Shown here: piece by piece, positions 32,921-42,517 of the stretch
How the letters are laid out: each line of letters starts with the position of its first letter
How positions within the stretch are numbered: the stretch's first letter is position 1
Assembly: GCF_002929215.1 (NCBI RefSeq)
Contig: NZ_PJII01000012.1
Coordinates: 62,001-126,000 of the forward strand
Reading direction: 5' to 3'
DNA length: 64,000 bases
Source: Arthrobacter sp. ZGTC412
GTDB taxonomy: Bacteria; Actinomycetota; Actinomycetes; Actinomycetales; Micrococcaceae
The notes under the pieces: model-generated
Database searches by the model: none
Seen by the model: only the letters and a program-made list of their open reading frames with translations
Told to the model about the DNA's origin: nothing
Translations under genes and position numbers: made by a program

Positions 32921-34666
32921 TCATGCATCAGGTTTCTTATGAGGCCACCTAGTAACACACCACTCCGCAAGGTCGACCCCGCGCTCTTCGAGCAGCTCGG
33001 GGGTCCACTCCGTGTACTTCTCTGCAAAACTTCGGGCTGACATGAACGCCGATTGTGTCTTGTATACGGGTGCCTTTTTGTCGTAGCCCGAAGCCTGAAG
33101 CTTGGAGTTCATCGCATCAGAAAGCGGAATTAGGTTGGCCAACAGGTCTTTCATCTGCACATGTTGAGTGGTGGAGAACGCCTTCCAAGCGGCAGAGGGT
33201 GTGGACTGAGGCAGTACATGTTCTATCCACATGGTCAGAGACGATACGTCATCTCCTCCGAGCCCCTCGTCGTACTGCCACAGAACGTATTTATCGATGG
33301 AGGTTCCGTAAAGGGGCTCGGAAGTTACTGAATACCTAACTTCGTCGTCCGTTGGCCATTGGACTGTCTTTCGAGCTGCGATGCGAGCCGCTACATTTGC
33401 AGCGGTAGGTTGCCCATGCACTTCACCCCAAAGTCCCTTGAAGACTGCATGAAGACCAGTGGGTTCATGTCCACATAGAGCTCGGCGGATAAGAAAAGAT
33501 TCAAGTAGATCCAAAGTTTCAACCGCGTTCTTCTCGGATAGTTCATCCGAGGAGACGGCAGTCGACAAACGCATTAAAAACGGGTAGATAGAGCTGGGGG
33601 CTCCCATTAACCAAAATCGTCGAAGCCGTTTAGCGATTATCTTTGAGTGCTCAGATGTATTCGTTCCGAACTTCAAATCCAGGAATGCGGGCTGATATAC
33701 TGACAGCTCGCTGACAACCTCTTCTGGTTTCTTATCCTTCCAATGCTCTTTAAGCTTTCCATAAACATCGGATTTTTTGAGGTTCGAGTCGTAAATCAAC
33801 CCGAAGGGAAAGAAGTACTCGTCAAAGTAGTCCCTTTTGTCTACCTTGAATCGCTGGTAAAACGGCCCCCAGTGGTGCGTGTCAAGGTAGATAGCTTCAT
33901 CCGGGTTATCAGCCGCTGTCTTGGCGAAAACATCGTTCCGCACCAAGTCACCAGTGGTCATCGGTTCTTGGGAAGAGTTCAGGCTGTCGAAGATCTTTGG
34001 GCCGTTGGTTGGGTCCTTGATGTCAATCTGAACTACCGTCATGGTTTTTACCAAGCTGGCGAAAAGTTGATCTAGTCGAATTTTACCCTCTAGCTTGACC
34101 TGTGCGCGGATGAACTGATTGGCAAGCCTGAAGTTGTCGGTTAGGCGCTTGCCACTTTGAGTGTTGGTTCCAGCTAGGGGACTAAGCTTGAAGCCTTCAA
34201 GTCCTTTATCAAAATTCTTCGTAGCAAGAACATCGCGAATAACGTCATTCATTGCTCCTTGATCCTCTTTCGACGACTGAAGTTTTATATTCGATTTGTT
34301 GTACATGCCAGCACTTACAATGTACTTGCGGAAAATCTTCTGCGCGTCGACGAGCTCCCCCAACTCGATATACTTCTTCACGATCGCGCAGAGGTATATG
34401 TATATGGTCGTCAGTCGCTGCTGCCCGTCAATTACTTGGTAAGCGTCCGGATCGGATGGATCTGTGTACAAGCCGTGGTGGATCACGGCGCCAAGAAAGT
34501 GAACATCGTTAGCCCCATCGACAAGGGATAGTAGGTCTAGCTCGAAGCGGCGAAGTCGTTTCGGCATCCATTTGTAGGGGCGCTGGAAGAATGGGATAAC
34601 AAAGAATGAATCGCTACCAATAAGGGATCCGACATCAGTTTCATGCGTGTTATTAGTTAGTTTCAT
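32921..34666 (-). CDS. GmrSD-type restriction protein (DUF262 + DUF1524)
   Basis: This is a single-chain, type IV-like modification-dependent restriction protein of 581 residues. The N-terminal DUF262 domain has IPFFQRPYKW and the nucleotide-binding VIDGQQRLTT motif. The C-terminal DUF1524 domain has a His-Me finger pattern (MWIEHVLPQS, then LANLIPLSDAMNSKLQ). Relatives cut DNA carrying modified bases such as glucosylated hydroxymethylcytosine. I chose the ATG at 34666 (MKLTNNTHETDVG), as the longer frame overlaps the divergent gene's leader. It is divergent from the drmD-like gene and shares its 270-base upstream region. GC and codon use are clearly lower than in the operon next door. Confidence 0.82.
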   Translation of the reverse strand: MKLTNNTHETDVGSLIGSDSFFVIPFFQRPYKWMPKRLRRFELDLLSLVDGANDVHFLGAVIHHGLYTDPSDPDAYQVIDGQQRLTTIYIYLCAIVKKYIELGELVDAQKIFRKYIVSAGMYNKSNIKLQSSKEDQGAMNDVIRDVLATKNFDKGLEGFKLSPLAGTNTQSGKRLTDNFRLANQFIRAQVKLEGKIRLDQLFASLVKTMTVVQIDIKDPTNGPKIFDSLNSSQEPMTTGDLVRNDVFAKTAADNPDEAIYLDTHHWGPFYQRFKVDKRDYFDEYFFPFGLIYDSNLKKSDVYGKLKEHWKDKKPEEVVSELSVYQPAFLDLKFGTNTSEHSKIIAKRLRRFWLMGAPSSIYPFLMRLSTAVSSDELSEKNAVETLDLLESFLIRRALCGHEPTGLHAVFKGLWGEVHGQPTAANVAARIAARKTVQWPTDDEVRYSVTSEPLYGTSIDKYVLWQYDEGLGGDDVSSLTMWIEHVLPQSTPSAAWKAFSTTQHVQMKDLLANLIPLSDAMNSKLQASGYDKKAPVYKTQSAFMSARSFAEKYTEWTPELLEERGVDLAEWCVTRWPHKKPDA

Positions 34667-34937
34667 AGTTCCGGACTTTCCAATTATTTCGGTCCTACGC
34701 AAGACGCAGGGTAGCAGCACAGATGTATTCCAACTTATCGTGGGCACTGCTAAGAGGACGGCATTGCTCGTGTCTCCGCGGCTGTGGCTGACTCACTGCC
34801 CAAATCTTGGTCATCTTCCAATGCCGGAGCCAGGCCTGCTATGTGAAGGTCCCGTCGATGTGGTTGGACACGTGGTTTTGAACGGGGGGAGCGAGGTATT
34901 TAGGTTCTGTTCGTGGCACCGCCAGATCAAGGAGATA
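34667..34937. promoter_or_regulatory. Divergent intergenic region of the defence island
   Basis: This gap should contain promoters for both the GmrSD-type gene and the plus-strand DISARM-like operon. The only clear element is the AAGGAG ribosome site at 34929-34934 for the drmD-like gene. I could not pick out convincing -35/-10 pairs or an operator, and no regulator gene is adjacent. Confidence 0.4.
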
Positions 34938-37865
34938 ATGGCCACGGAGCGCGAAACCTATAAGAAAGCTCCATTGGGGAAGCAGCAAGCACAGGAGCAG
35001 GTCTTGACAGTTACAGCCGAAAACCGGGAACTCAACGTCGCACCCGGTTCGGTGGTTCACGTCCGGGATGAGGAGTGGCTGGTCACCAGCCTCGAGAAGT
35101 CCGTTGATGGGACACTCATCAGGGTTCAAGGCCTCAGCGAGCTGGTAAGGGACACCAGCGCGGCCTTCTACTCCGCCCTTGACGACATCGAGGTCGTGGA
35201 CCCCGCCAAGTCCAGGGTCGTCGCGGACCACACTCCGAACTACCGCAAGGCGCGCCTCTTCCTGGAGACCACGCTGCGCAAGACGCCCACACCGCAGTCC
35301 GCGGAACACCTCACGGTCTCAACGCGCATGCTCTCGAGAAACCTGAGGTATCAGCAGATTGCCGTCGCGAAGGCCCTGGACAACAAGAACATTCGGCCCC
35401 GGATCCTCATCGCGGACGCCGTAGGACTCGGTAAGACTCTCGAGATCGGGATGATCCTTAGCGAACTGGTCAAGCGCGGGCGCGGTGAGCGGATTCTGGT
35501 TGTCACGCCCCGCCACGTTCTCGAGCAGATGCAGCATGAGCTGTGGTGCCGCTTCGCCCTCCCGTTTGTCCGCCTCGACTCCGCCGGTATCCAGAAGGTC
35601 CGCCAGAAACTCCCGGCCACGCGCAACCCGTTCACCTACTACAAACGGGCCATCATCTCCATCGATACGCTGAAGAGCGCCCGCTATCGTGCCCACCTCG
35701 GAAAGCTGAACTGGGACGCTGTCGTCATTGATGAGTCCCACAACCTCACCAATACCGGCACCCTCAACAACGAGCTCGCGCGCATCCTCGCCCCAAACAC
35801 GGAGGCACTGATCCTCGCCTCGGCCACGCCGCATAACGGCCGCAACGAGTCCTTCGCCGAGCTCCTTCGCCTCCTCGACCCCACGGTCGTTCGGCCGGAC
35901 GGGACCTTTGATCCCAAGCAGGTGGAGAACCTCATCATTCGCAGGCACCGCCACAGCCCTGAGGTCGCCCAGGAGGTAGGCGCCGACTGGGCGGAACGAG
36001 AAGAACCGGACAACCGCCTCGTCGCCGCTTCTGCAGCCGAGAACGCCATCGCCGAGGAGCTCTCCGATACCTGGCTCTACCCTGAGGGCCGTTCCTCCCC
36101 GTACTCGGGACAGAACGGCTCCTTGTTCTCCTGGACCCTCGCAAAGGCCTTCCTTTCCAGTCCCGCCGCGCTGCTGGAGACGGTTACGGAGCGTCTGAAA
36201 AAGCTCGACGCCGATGCTTCCACCGAGGCCAGAGAGACTGAGGCGTTGGGTCGCCTCCGCCAGCTTGCAGCAAAGGCCAACACCGGCGAATCAGGCAAGT
36301 ACAACGAACTGGTCAGCTACCTCAAAAAGATTGGCGTCGGCAAGGGATCACCAACGAGGGCCGTAGTCTTCGCGGAACGCGTCGCCACGCTCAAGTGGCT
36401 CCAGGAGACCCTGCCCAAGGCCCTCGGCCTCAAGCCCGAACACGTCGGTCTCCTCCACGGCGGCCTCAGCGACGTCGAACAGCAGAGCATCGTGGACCAA
36501 TTCAAACGCGGCAACAGTCCGCTCCGGGTCCTGGTCACGGGAGACGTCGCCTCCGAAGGCGTCAACCTGCACGCCGAATGTCACCACCTGATCCACTTCG
36601 ACATCCCGTGGAGCCTCATCCGGATCGAGCAGCGCAACGGCCGTATCGATCGCTTCGGTCAGCGCCACAAGCCCCAGATCACCACCCTCTTGCTGAACCC
36701 GAGCAACACCCGCTTCTCCGGCGACATCAAGGTTCTGACCCGACTGATGGAGCGCGAGCACGAGGCGCACGCCGTGCTGAACGACGTCGCCTCCCTCATG
36801 GGGAAGTACAGCGTCAAGCAGGAGGAAGACGCCATCCTGGACGTCCTCCTCGGCAAAGCCAAGTTGGAAGAAACCGTCGGCAAGCCAGACTCGAACCCCG
36901 AATCAGGCGACGTTTGGGACTTTCTCGACTTTGAGGCCCTCAACCAGGATGGTCCCACCGAGGACGTACCAGTCGAAAAGCCGTCCGGCCTCTACGCCAC
37001 GGACTTGGACTTCCTCGACGAGGCGCTGAACGAGGCCTTTGGCGAACCCCAGAAGAAACTCGGCTGGACTATTCACCCAGGCCACGGCCTCGCAGAGCTG
37101 AACCCACCGGTGGACCTCCAGCATCGCCTGGGCTACCTTCCACAGGACTACCTTTCCGAGCGCAGAGTCACGGAGCGACTCAAGCTGGCCACAACAGTAG
37201 AAGCTGGCACCCGAGAGCTCGACCGTGCCCGCGAGTCTGATGACATGAGCTGGCCCGAAGCCCACTACCTTGGCCCGCTCCACCCCGTCCTGGACTGGGC
37301 CAGCGACCGGGCACTAGGGTCGATGTCCCGCAGCGAAGTGCTCGCCGTCCGCGGTGACGTCGACGCCCCGCAGGTTCTCCTCATGGGCACCCTTATGAAC
37401 CGCCGTGGGCAGGTCGTGTCCAAGGCCTTCATCGCCGTCGAATTCCCCGACCCCAACAAACCCAACTTCTGCATGGACCAGCCCTTGGAGGACCTGGGGG
37501 ACCACCTAGCAGCCATCGGCGTCCACAATAAGGCAACAAACCCCGGGCCCGTCAGTCTGGACGGTCTGCAGGCCCTCCTCCCACGCGCAGTGGAGAACGC
37601 CAGGCAGACAATGCAGATGACGTTCGAGTCCGCGGCCAAGGCAGCCGAGCAGCGGCTGCAGTCATGGACGGACCGCGCCACTGGCTGGACCCAGCTGTCC
37701 TTCGAGCTCACACAGCGGGCCGAGGTCAAGAAACAGCGCGAGCGCGTCACCGAAGAGCAGCTCATCGCCGAGTCGCTCGCACCGGCGCAGCGCCTGGTCC
37801 GCCCGCTTCTGATCGTCGTTCCCCGCAATACCCCTACAGCCGTACCGGAAGGTGCTGACCAGTAA
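34938..37865 (+). CDS. drmD: DrmD-like SNF2-family helicase (DISARM class 1)
   Basis: This is a 975-residue SWI2/SNF2 helicase. Walker A is IADAVGLGKTLEIG (~160), the DExH box is VIDESHNLTN (~264) and motif III is LASATPHNGRNE. The second RecA domain has GDVASEGVNLHAECHHLIHF with the arginine-finger segment RNGRIDRFGQRH (~570). The size, N-terminal extension and immediate neighbour, a large adenine methyltransferase, match DrmD of class 1 DISARM. I chose the ATG at 34938 because AAGGAG lies four bases upstream; the longer frame from 34647 overlaps the divergent gene. It ends in a TAATG overlap with the methyltransferase, so translation is coupled. Its likely role is to move along phage DNA and help tell modified from unmodified DNA. 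Confidence 0.8.
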   Translation: MATERETYKKAPLGKQQAQEQVLTVTAENRELNVAPGSVVHVRDEEWLVTSLEKSVDGTLIRVQGLSELVRDTSAAFYSALDDIEVVDPAKSRVVADHTPNYRKARLFLETTLRKTPTPQSAEHLTVSTRMLSRNLRYQQIAVAKALDNKNIRPRILIADAVGLGKTLEIGMILSELVKRGRGERILVVTPRHVLEQMQHELWCRFALPFVRLDSAGIQKVRQKLPATRNPFTYYKRAIISIDTLKSARYRAHLGKLNWDAVVIDESHNLTNTGTLNNELARILAPNTEALILASATPHNGRNESFAELLRLLDPTVVRPDGTFDPKQVENLIIRRHRHSPEVAQEVGADWAEREEPDNRLVAASAAENAIAEELSDTWLYPEGRSSPYSGQNGSLFSWTLAKAFLSSPAALLETVTERLKKLDADASTEARETEALGRLRQLAAKANTGESGKYNELVSYLKKIGVGKGSPTRAVVFAERVATLKWLQETLPKALGLKPEHVGLLHGGLSDVEQQSIVDQFKRGNSPLRVLVTGDVASEGVNLHAECHHLIHFDIPWSLIRIEQRNGRIDRFGQRHKPQITTLLLNPSNTRFSGDIKVLTRLMEREHEAHAVLNDVASLMGKYSVKQEEDAILDVLLGKAKLEETVGKPDSNPESGDVWDFLDFEALNQDGPTEDVPVEKPSGLYATDLDFLDEALNEAFGEPQKKLGWTIHPGHGLAELNPPVDLQHRLGYLPQDYLSERRVTERLKLATTVEAGTRELDRARESDDMSWPEAHYLGPLHPVLDWASDRALGSMSRSEVLAVRGDVDAPQVLLMGTLMNRRGQVVSKAFIAVEFPDPNKPNFCMDQPLEDLGDHLAAIGVHNKATNPGPVSLDGLQALLPRAVENARQTMQMTFESAAKAAEQRLQSWTDRATGWTQLSFELTQRAEVKKQRERVTEEQLIAESLAPAQRLVRPLLIVVPRNTPTAVPEGADQ

Positions 37866-40800
37866 TGCCCTCCTTTGATTCGATCGTTGTCGGTGAAGAC
37901 TGGATCAGCGAACACTTCTTCACCACGGATTCCACCAAAGAGTCCTTCCAAGCGGAAGTCATCAAACTCCGGAAGTCCTGGGACGAGCAAGCCAAGGAAG
38001 GCCACCCCACCACGCTGTCCCGCTTCTCCGAAGTCCGCGGCCAGCTCCAGATCCTGCTCGCCGGGCTCGCCGAGGACCCTGCGGGCGCTCGTGAGGCATA
38101 CGCCCTGCTGCGCACCGCGCTCGGGTTCAAAGGTACGACGGCGGCAGTCACCTTTGAGCGCAGCGGCACCGAGACGTTGATTCCCGGCGTGTGGAAGACA
38201 GACACCGCCGACGTCCTGTTTCTTGAGGCCGGCGCAGCCGACGCTGCTGAAGATGTCTTGTCATCGGTGGAGCCACTCGGCCGCGTGCTCGTCGACGGCA
38301 AAGAGGCGCCCTCCCTGACCGTAGCTAAGGTCGTATCTGAAATATTCCTGTCTGAAAACTCACCGAAGTACGTCGTTATCATGGCTGGTCGCTGGCTGAT
38401 ACTGACGGAGCAGGAACGCTGGGCCGAAGGTCGGTATCTGGCCGCCGACGCCCTGCTGGTTGCCGACCGAAACGATACTAGAAGGCATTTTGAAACCGAT
38501 CGCTTCCTGGTCATTTTCGGCCGGGATTCGCTCATGCCAACTCCGGACGGGTCCATCTGGTGGGATGACATTCTGGCGGCCTCCGTCAAGCACACCGTTG
38601 GTGTCTCACAGGACCTGCGGGAGGGCATCCGTCGGTCTATCGAAATCATCGCCAATGACGTGCTCAAGAGGCGAGCCGCTCGCGGGCTCCCGGTGGAGGA
38701 TGTCGACGGTCAGGACCTGGCGCGCCAGTCCCTGAGGTTCCTTTACCGCATACTTTTCCTGTTGTATGCAGAGGCTTCCCCTGAGATGGGTGTGCTGCCC
38801 ATCGGAGCAGGCGAATACAACGAGGGCTACGGCCTGGACCGGCTCCGGGAACTGACACTCGTCAACATCCAGTCGCAGGAATCTCAGTGTGGCACCCACA
38901 TCTACGAATCGCTCGAGAGGCTGTTCCGGCTTGTCGACGGCGGACATAAGCCCCGGCACGGATCGTCGGTCAGTGACGACCCTTCCGGAGACAACGAAGG
39001 ACTCGTCTTCCAGCCGCTGAAGGCGGACCTTTTTCAAGAGCAGGCCACATCCCTTATCAACGACGCCAAGCTGAGCAACTCCGAGCTTCAGCGCGTCCTG
39101 AAGCACCTGCTGCTGAGCAAGGAAGCCCGAGGGAAAGACCGCGGCTTTATCTCTTACGCCGAGCTGGGCATCAACCAGCTTGGTGCGGTCTATGAAGGCC
39201 TGATGTCCTACACCGGCTTCATCGCTTCCGAGCCCCTTTACGAAGTAGCGAAGGACGGCAACCCCGAGAAGGGTTCTTGGGTGGTCCCGGTGGATCGCTC
39301 CGAGTCCATCGATGCCAAACACTTCGTCCGCTATGAGGACGAGCTGACGGGTGAGAAGAAACTTGTCCTTCACGAAACCGGATCTTTCGTGTTCCGTCTT
39401 GCTGGCCGCGAACGTCAACAGTCTGCCTCCTACTACACCCCCGAAGTACTCACGAAGTTCGTCGTGTCACAGGCTCTCGAGGAGTTGTTGGACCAGGACG
39501 GAACTACCACAGCAGCGGACGACATACTCAAACTCACGGTGTGCGAGCCTGCTCTGGGCTCTGGTGCGTTTGCCATCGAGGCAGTGCGCCAGCTCGCGGA
39601 TGAGTACTTGAGCCGCAAGCAAAAGGAACTCGATCATCAGATCCCTGCGGACGAGATCCCGCAGGAGCGGCAGAAGGTCAAGGCCCAGATCGCACTGCAT
39701 CAGGTTCACGGTGTTGACCTGAACTCGACAGCGGTGGAGCTCGCCGAAGTTTCGCTCTGGCTGGACACGATGGTCAAGGATCTTCAGGCCCCGTGGTTCG
39801 GGCTGCGATTGCGCCGCGGAAACTCGCTCATCGGTTCGCGAAGAGCCACGTATTCACGTCAGTCAGTAAACGACAAGACCTGGCTGAAGTCCGAGCCGGC
39901 CGAGGCACCGCTCACAGGGCTCGTTGGCGCTATGGAGGACGACACGGATGACCCGAATATTGTCAGTCGTATCCACCATTTTCTGTTGCCAGCCGAAGGC
40001 TGGGGGGCGGCGGCCGACGCTAAAGAAGTCAAAGACCTGGCGGGTGAAGCACAGAAGGACCTGAAGGTCTGGCGAACTAAAGTTAAGGCAAAGCCGAGCA
40101 AAACGCAGCTCGATCGCCTAGTCGCCTTGGGCACCCGAGTGGAATCGCTGTGGAAGTTGACGCTGCGGCGCCTGCAGGTCGCCGAGACTGAGGCTCGCCG
40201 GGACATCGACTACTTCGGTAAACCCGAAGTGCTGATCGATGAGGCGTATTCAGTGGTCAATGGTGATGGGACCGGTGCCGTAACCCGCGAGCAAATCGAG
40301 CAGTCGCTCAACAACGAAAATGGCTCCTATCAGCGCCTGCGACGGGTGATGGATGCATGGAACGCACTCTGGTTCTGGCCTTTGACGGAGCGCGCGACCA
40401 GCGGAGTCCAACCACCATCGCTCGAAGAATGGATATCCGGACTTGAAGGCATCCTCGGAATCGAAGCGTCGGTGGGAAAACCTTCACGGAAATACGGCTT
40501 CATCGAAGGCCAGACTTCAGTTCTCTCTATGGCGTCATGGGGCGAGTTGGAAGCGATCGAGTCCTTTGACCTGAGCACCGCGCATGTAAAGCCCATCGAC
40601 ACGGTAAGGATGGAGCATCCGTGGCTGGACGTCTGTAAGCGCGTCGCTGTGGACCAAGGCTTCTTCCACTGGGAACTCGACTTCGCGTCTGTATTCGGCC
40701 GCGGCGGTTTTGACCTACAAGTTGGGAACCCGCCCTGGGTCCGTCCGCGCTCTGACGAGGCGGCCCTCTTGGCTGAAGGCGATCCCTGGTGGCAACTGGC

Positions 40801-42517
40801 CGACAAGCCCACTCAGGGTCAGATAAAGGCCAAACGGGTCGTTACGCTAGCGCTGCCAGGTATGAACGAGCTTTTCATCGAGGCGGCTGTCCCAACACCG
40901 GTGGTCGCCGAGTTCATCGGTTCATCGGTTCAACACGTACTCCTGAGCGGGCTCCAACCCGACCTCTATCGCGCATTCATGGTTCGTACGTGGCGTTCTG
41001 CTTCACCTGTCGGGGCAATAGGGCTGATTCACCCGGAATCACATTTCACTGAAAAGAAGGCTTCACATCTCCGAGCCGAGACATACCGGCGACTTCGTAG
41101 GCACTGGCATTTTCGCAACAAGAAAAAGCTGTTTGCAGACCTCACGGATCAGCTTGAGTTTGGAGTGCATGTATATGCGAGTCGTCGGGAAGACCCTCGC
41201 TTCATAATGGCGGCTTCTCTCTATCAGCCTGATACGGCGGAGCGATCTCTACTCCATGACGGGTCTGGCGAAGCTCCTGCCCTCAAGACCGCTGATGGAC
41301 ATTGGGACACAAGACCACATTTGGAGCGCATCGTCCGAGTTGATGCGTCGGCCTTGGCTGTTTGGGCTGACATTTTGGAGGAACCCGGAACAGCTGCCAT
41401 TTACGCGCGAATGGTTTACCCAATCAACACGGCGAGTTCGAGGGTTCTGACGAAACTCAGTAGTGCACCGCGCCTTAGGGATCTGGCACTCCAGTACTCC
41501 CGAGGCTGGGACGAATCTATCGACCGCAAGAACGGTTATTTCGAGGTCGGTTGTGGAGTTCCCAAATCGTGGGAGGATGTGATTTTGCAAGGTCCACACT
41601 TCACTGTTGCCAACCCTTTCTCGAAGCAGCCCCGACAGGTGGTCAGGAGCAACAACGACTGGGACGAAATCGATCTCGAAGCCATACCGGAGGACTTCGT
41701 TCCACGCACGGCCTACCAGCCTGATGGTGACCCGGCTAAATATTCTCGCGATTATGGCATGTGGCTGAACTCCGAAGGGGTCTCAGTGCCGGTTCGCAAT
41801 CACTATCGCTTGGCATGGCGTCGAATGGCTGCCATCGCGAGTAAACGGACGCTGCATGTCGGTCTCATCCCTCCCGGTTCGGCGCACGTACATCCTGTCT
41901 ACTCCGCGGGGCCGTTCGCTAGCCCCCAAATGTTGTTGGGACAAATAGGCTTTCTTTCAGCGCTCCCAGCGGATTTCATGATCAAGTCATCAGGTTCAAG
42001 TGAAATTCAATTCTCGCTATTGGGACAGCTTCCGAGGTTCAACCCACATTCAGCCTTGGCCAGCGCACTCGTAGAGCGGGCTGCGAGGCTTGTTTGCCTC
42101 ACAGAGGCGTACGCGGACATCTGGGATGGAGCAATGGGATCGCGTTGGCACCCCGGCGTTCCCCTTAGAAATGCCGCAAAACGGCGGCACGCTGAAGTGG
42201 AACTCGACGCATTGGTTGCCCTTGAGGCAGGTCTTTCGGATGAAGAGCTGTGCACGATCTACCGGACCCAGTTCCCGGTGCTGCGAGCCTACGAATTAAA
42301 TGATCTATACGATGCAAATGGCCGCAAGGTGCCTGGTGACATGAACCGTCTCTATCGAAAGCTCGGCGAGAGCCTGACGCTTGAGGACAGAACCTGGACG
42401 CACCCGCAGAGCGGCATTGGGTACGTCTTCGAGTTCCCGTTCCAGAGCTTCGACCGGGAAGAAGACATGCGGAAGGCGTATGCGCACTTCTCAAGCGAGC
42501 TGGGGGAAAAGTCCTGA
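37865..42517 (+). CDS. drmMI: DrmMI-like N6-adenine DNA methyltransferase (DISARM class 1)
   Basis: This is a very large (1550-residue) Eco57I-type DNA methyltransferase. The SAM-binding motif I is TVCEPALGSGAFAIEAV (~559) and the catalytic NPPW is in LQVGNPPWVRPR (~953), which predicts methylation of adenine at N6. The ~550 N-terminal residues and the region after NPPW probably carry DNA recognition. No obvious nuclease motif was seen at the N-terminus. It is coupled upstream to the drmD-like gene (one-base overlap) and downstream by a TGATG overlap to the large helicase. In DISARM such an enzyme marks host DNA as self. PglX of BREX is the main alternative, but no other BREX genes are present. 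Confidence 0.8.
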   Translation: MPSFDSIVVGEDWISEHFFTTDSTKESFQAEVIKLRKSWDEQAKEGHPTTLSRFSEVRGQLQILLAGLAEDPAGAREAYALLRTALGFKGTTAAVTFERSGTETLIPGVWKTDTADVLFLEAGAADAAEDVLSSVEPLGRVLVDGKEAPSLTVAKVVSEIFLSENSPKYVVIMAGRWLILTEQERWAEGRYLAADALLVADRNDTRRHFETDRFLVIFGRDSLMPTPDGSIWWDDILAASVKHTVGVSQDLREGIRRSIEIIANDVLKRRAARGLPVEDVDGQDLARQSLRFLYRILFLLYAEASPEMGVLPIGAGEYNEGYGLDRLRELTLVNIQSQESQCGTHIYESLERLFRLVDGGHKPRHGSSVSDDPSGDNEGLVFQPLKADLFQEQATSLINDAKLSNSELQRVLKHLLLSKEARGKDRGFISYAELGINQLGAVYEGLMSYTGFIASEPLYEVAKDGNPEKGSWVVPVDRSESIDAKHFVRYEDELTGEKKLVLHETGSFVFRLAGRERQQSASYYTPEVLTKFVVSQALEELLDQDGTTTAADDILKLTVCEPALGSGAFAIEAVRQLADEYLSRKQKELDHQIPADEIPQERQKVKAQIALHQVHGVDLNSTAVELAEVSLWLDTMVKDLQAPWFGLRLRRGNSLIGSRRATYSRQSVNDKTWLKSEPAEAPLTGLVGAMEDDTDDPNIVSRIHHFLLPAEGWGAAADAKEVKDLAGEAQKDLKVWRTKVKAKPSKTQLDRLVALGTRVESLWKLTLRRLQVAETEARRDIDYFGKPEVLIDEAYSVVNGDGTGAVTREQIEQSLNNENGSYQRLRRVMDAWNALWFWPLTERATSGVQPPSLEEWISGLEGILGIEASVGKPSRKYGFIEGQTSVLSMASWGELEAIESFDLSTAHVKPIDTVRMEHPWLDVCKRVAVDQGFFHWELDFASVFGRGGFDLQVGNPPWVRPRSDEAALLAEGDPWWQLADKPTQGQIKAKRVVTLALPGMNELFIEAAVPTPVVAEFIGSSVQHVLLSGLQPDLYRAFMVRTWRSASPVGAIGLIHPESHFTEKKASHLRAETYRRLRRHWHFRNKKKLFADLTDQLEFGVHVYASRREDPRFIMAASLYQPDTAERSLLHDGSGEAPALKTADGHWDTRPHLERIVRVDASALAVWADILEEPGTAAIYARMVYPINTASSRVLTKLSSAPRLRDLALQYSRGWDESIDRKNGYFEVGCGVPKSWEDVILQGPHFTVANPFSKQPRQVVRSNNDWDEIDLEAIPEDFVPRTAYQPDGDPAKYSRDYGMWLNSEGVSVPVRNHYRLAWRRMAAIASKRTLHVGLIPPGSAHVHPVYSAGPFASPQMLLGQIGFLSALPADFMIKSSGSSEIQFSLLGQLPRFNPHSALASALVERAARLVCLTEAYADIWDGAMGSRWHPGVPLRNAAKRRHAEVELDALVALEAGLSDEELCTIYRTQFPVLRAYELNDLYDANGRKVPGDMNRLYRKLGESLTLEDRTWTHPQSGIGYVFEFPFQSFDREEDMRKAYAHFSSELGEKS

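Noticed and set aside
34938-42517. BREX or Pgl system in place of DISARM
   Set aside because: The methyltransferase could resemble PglX, but there is no PglZ, BrxC or BrxA, whereas DrmA and DrmB are recognisable.
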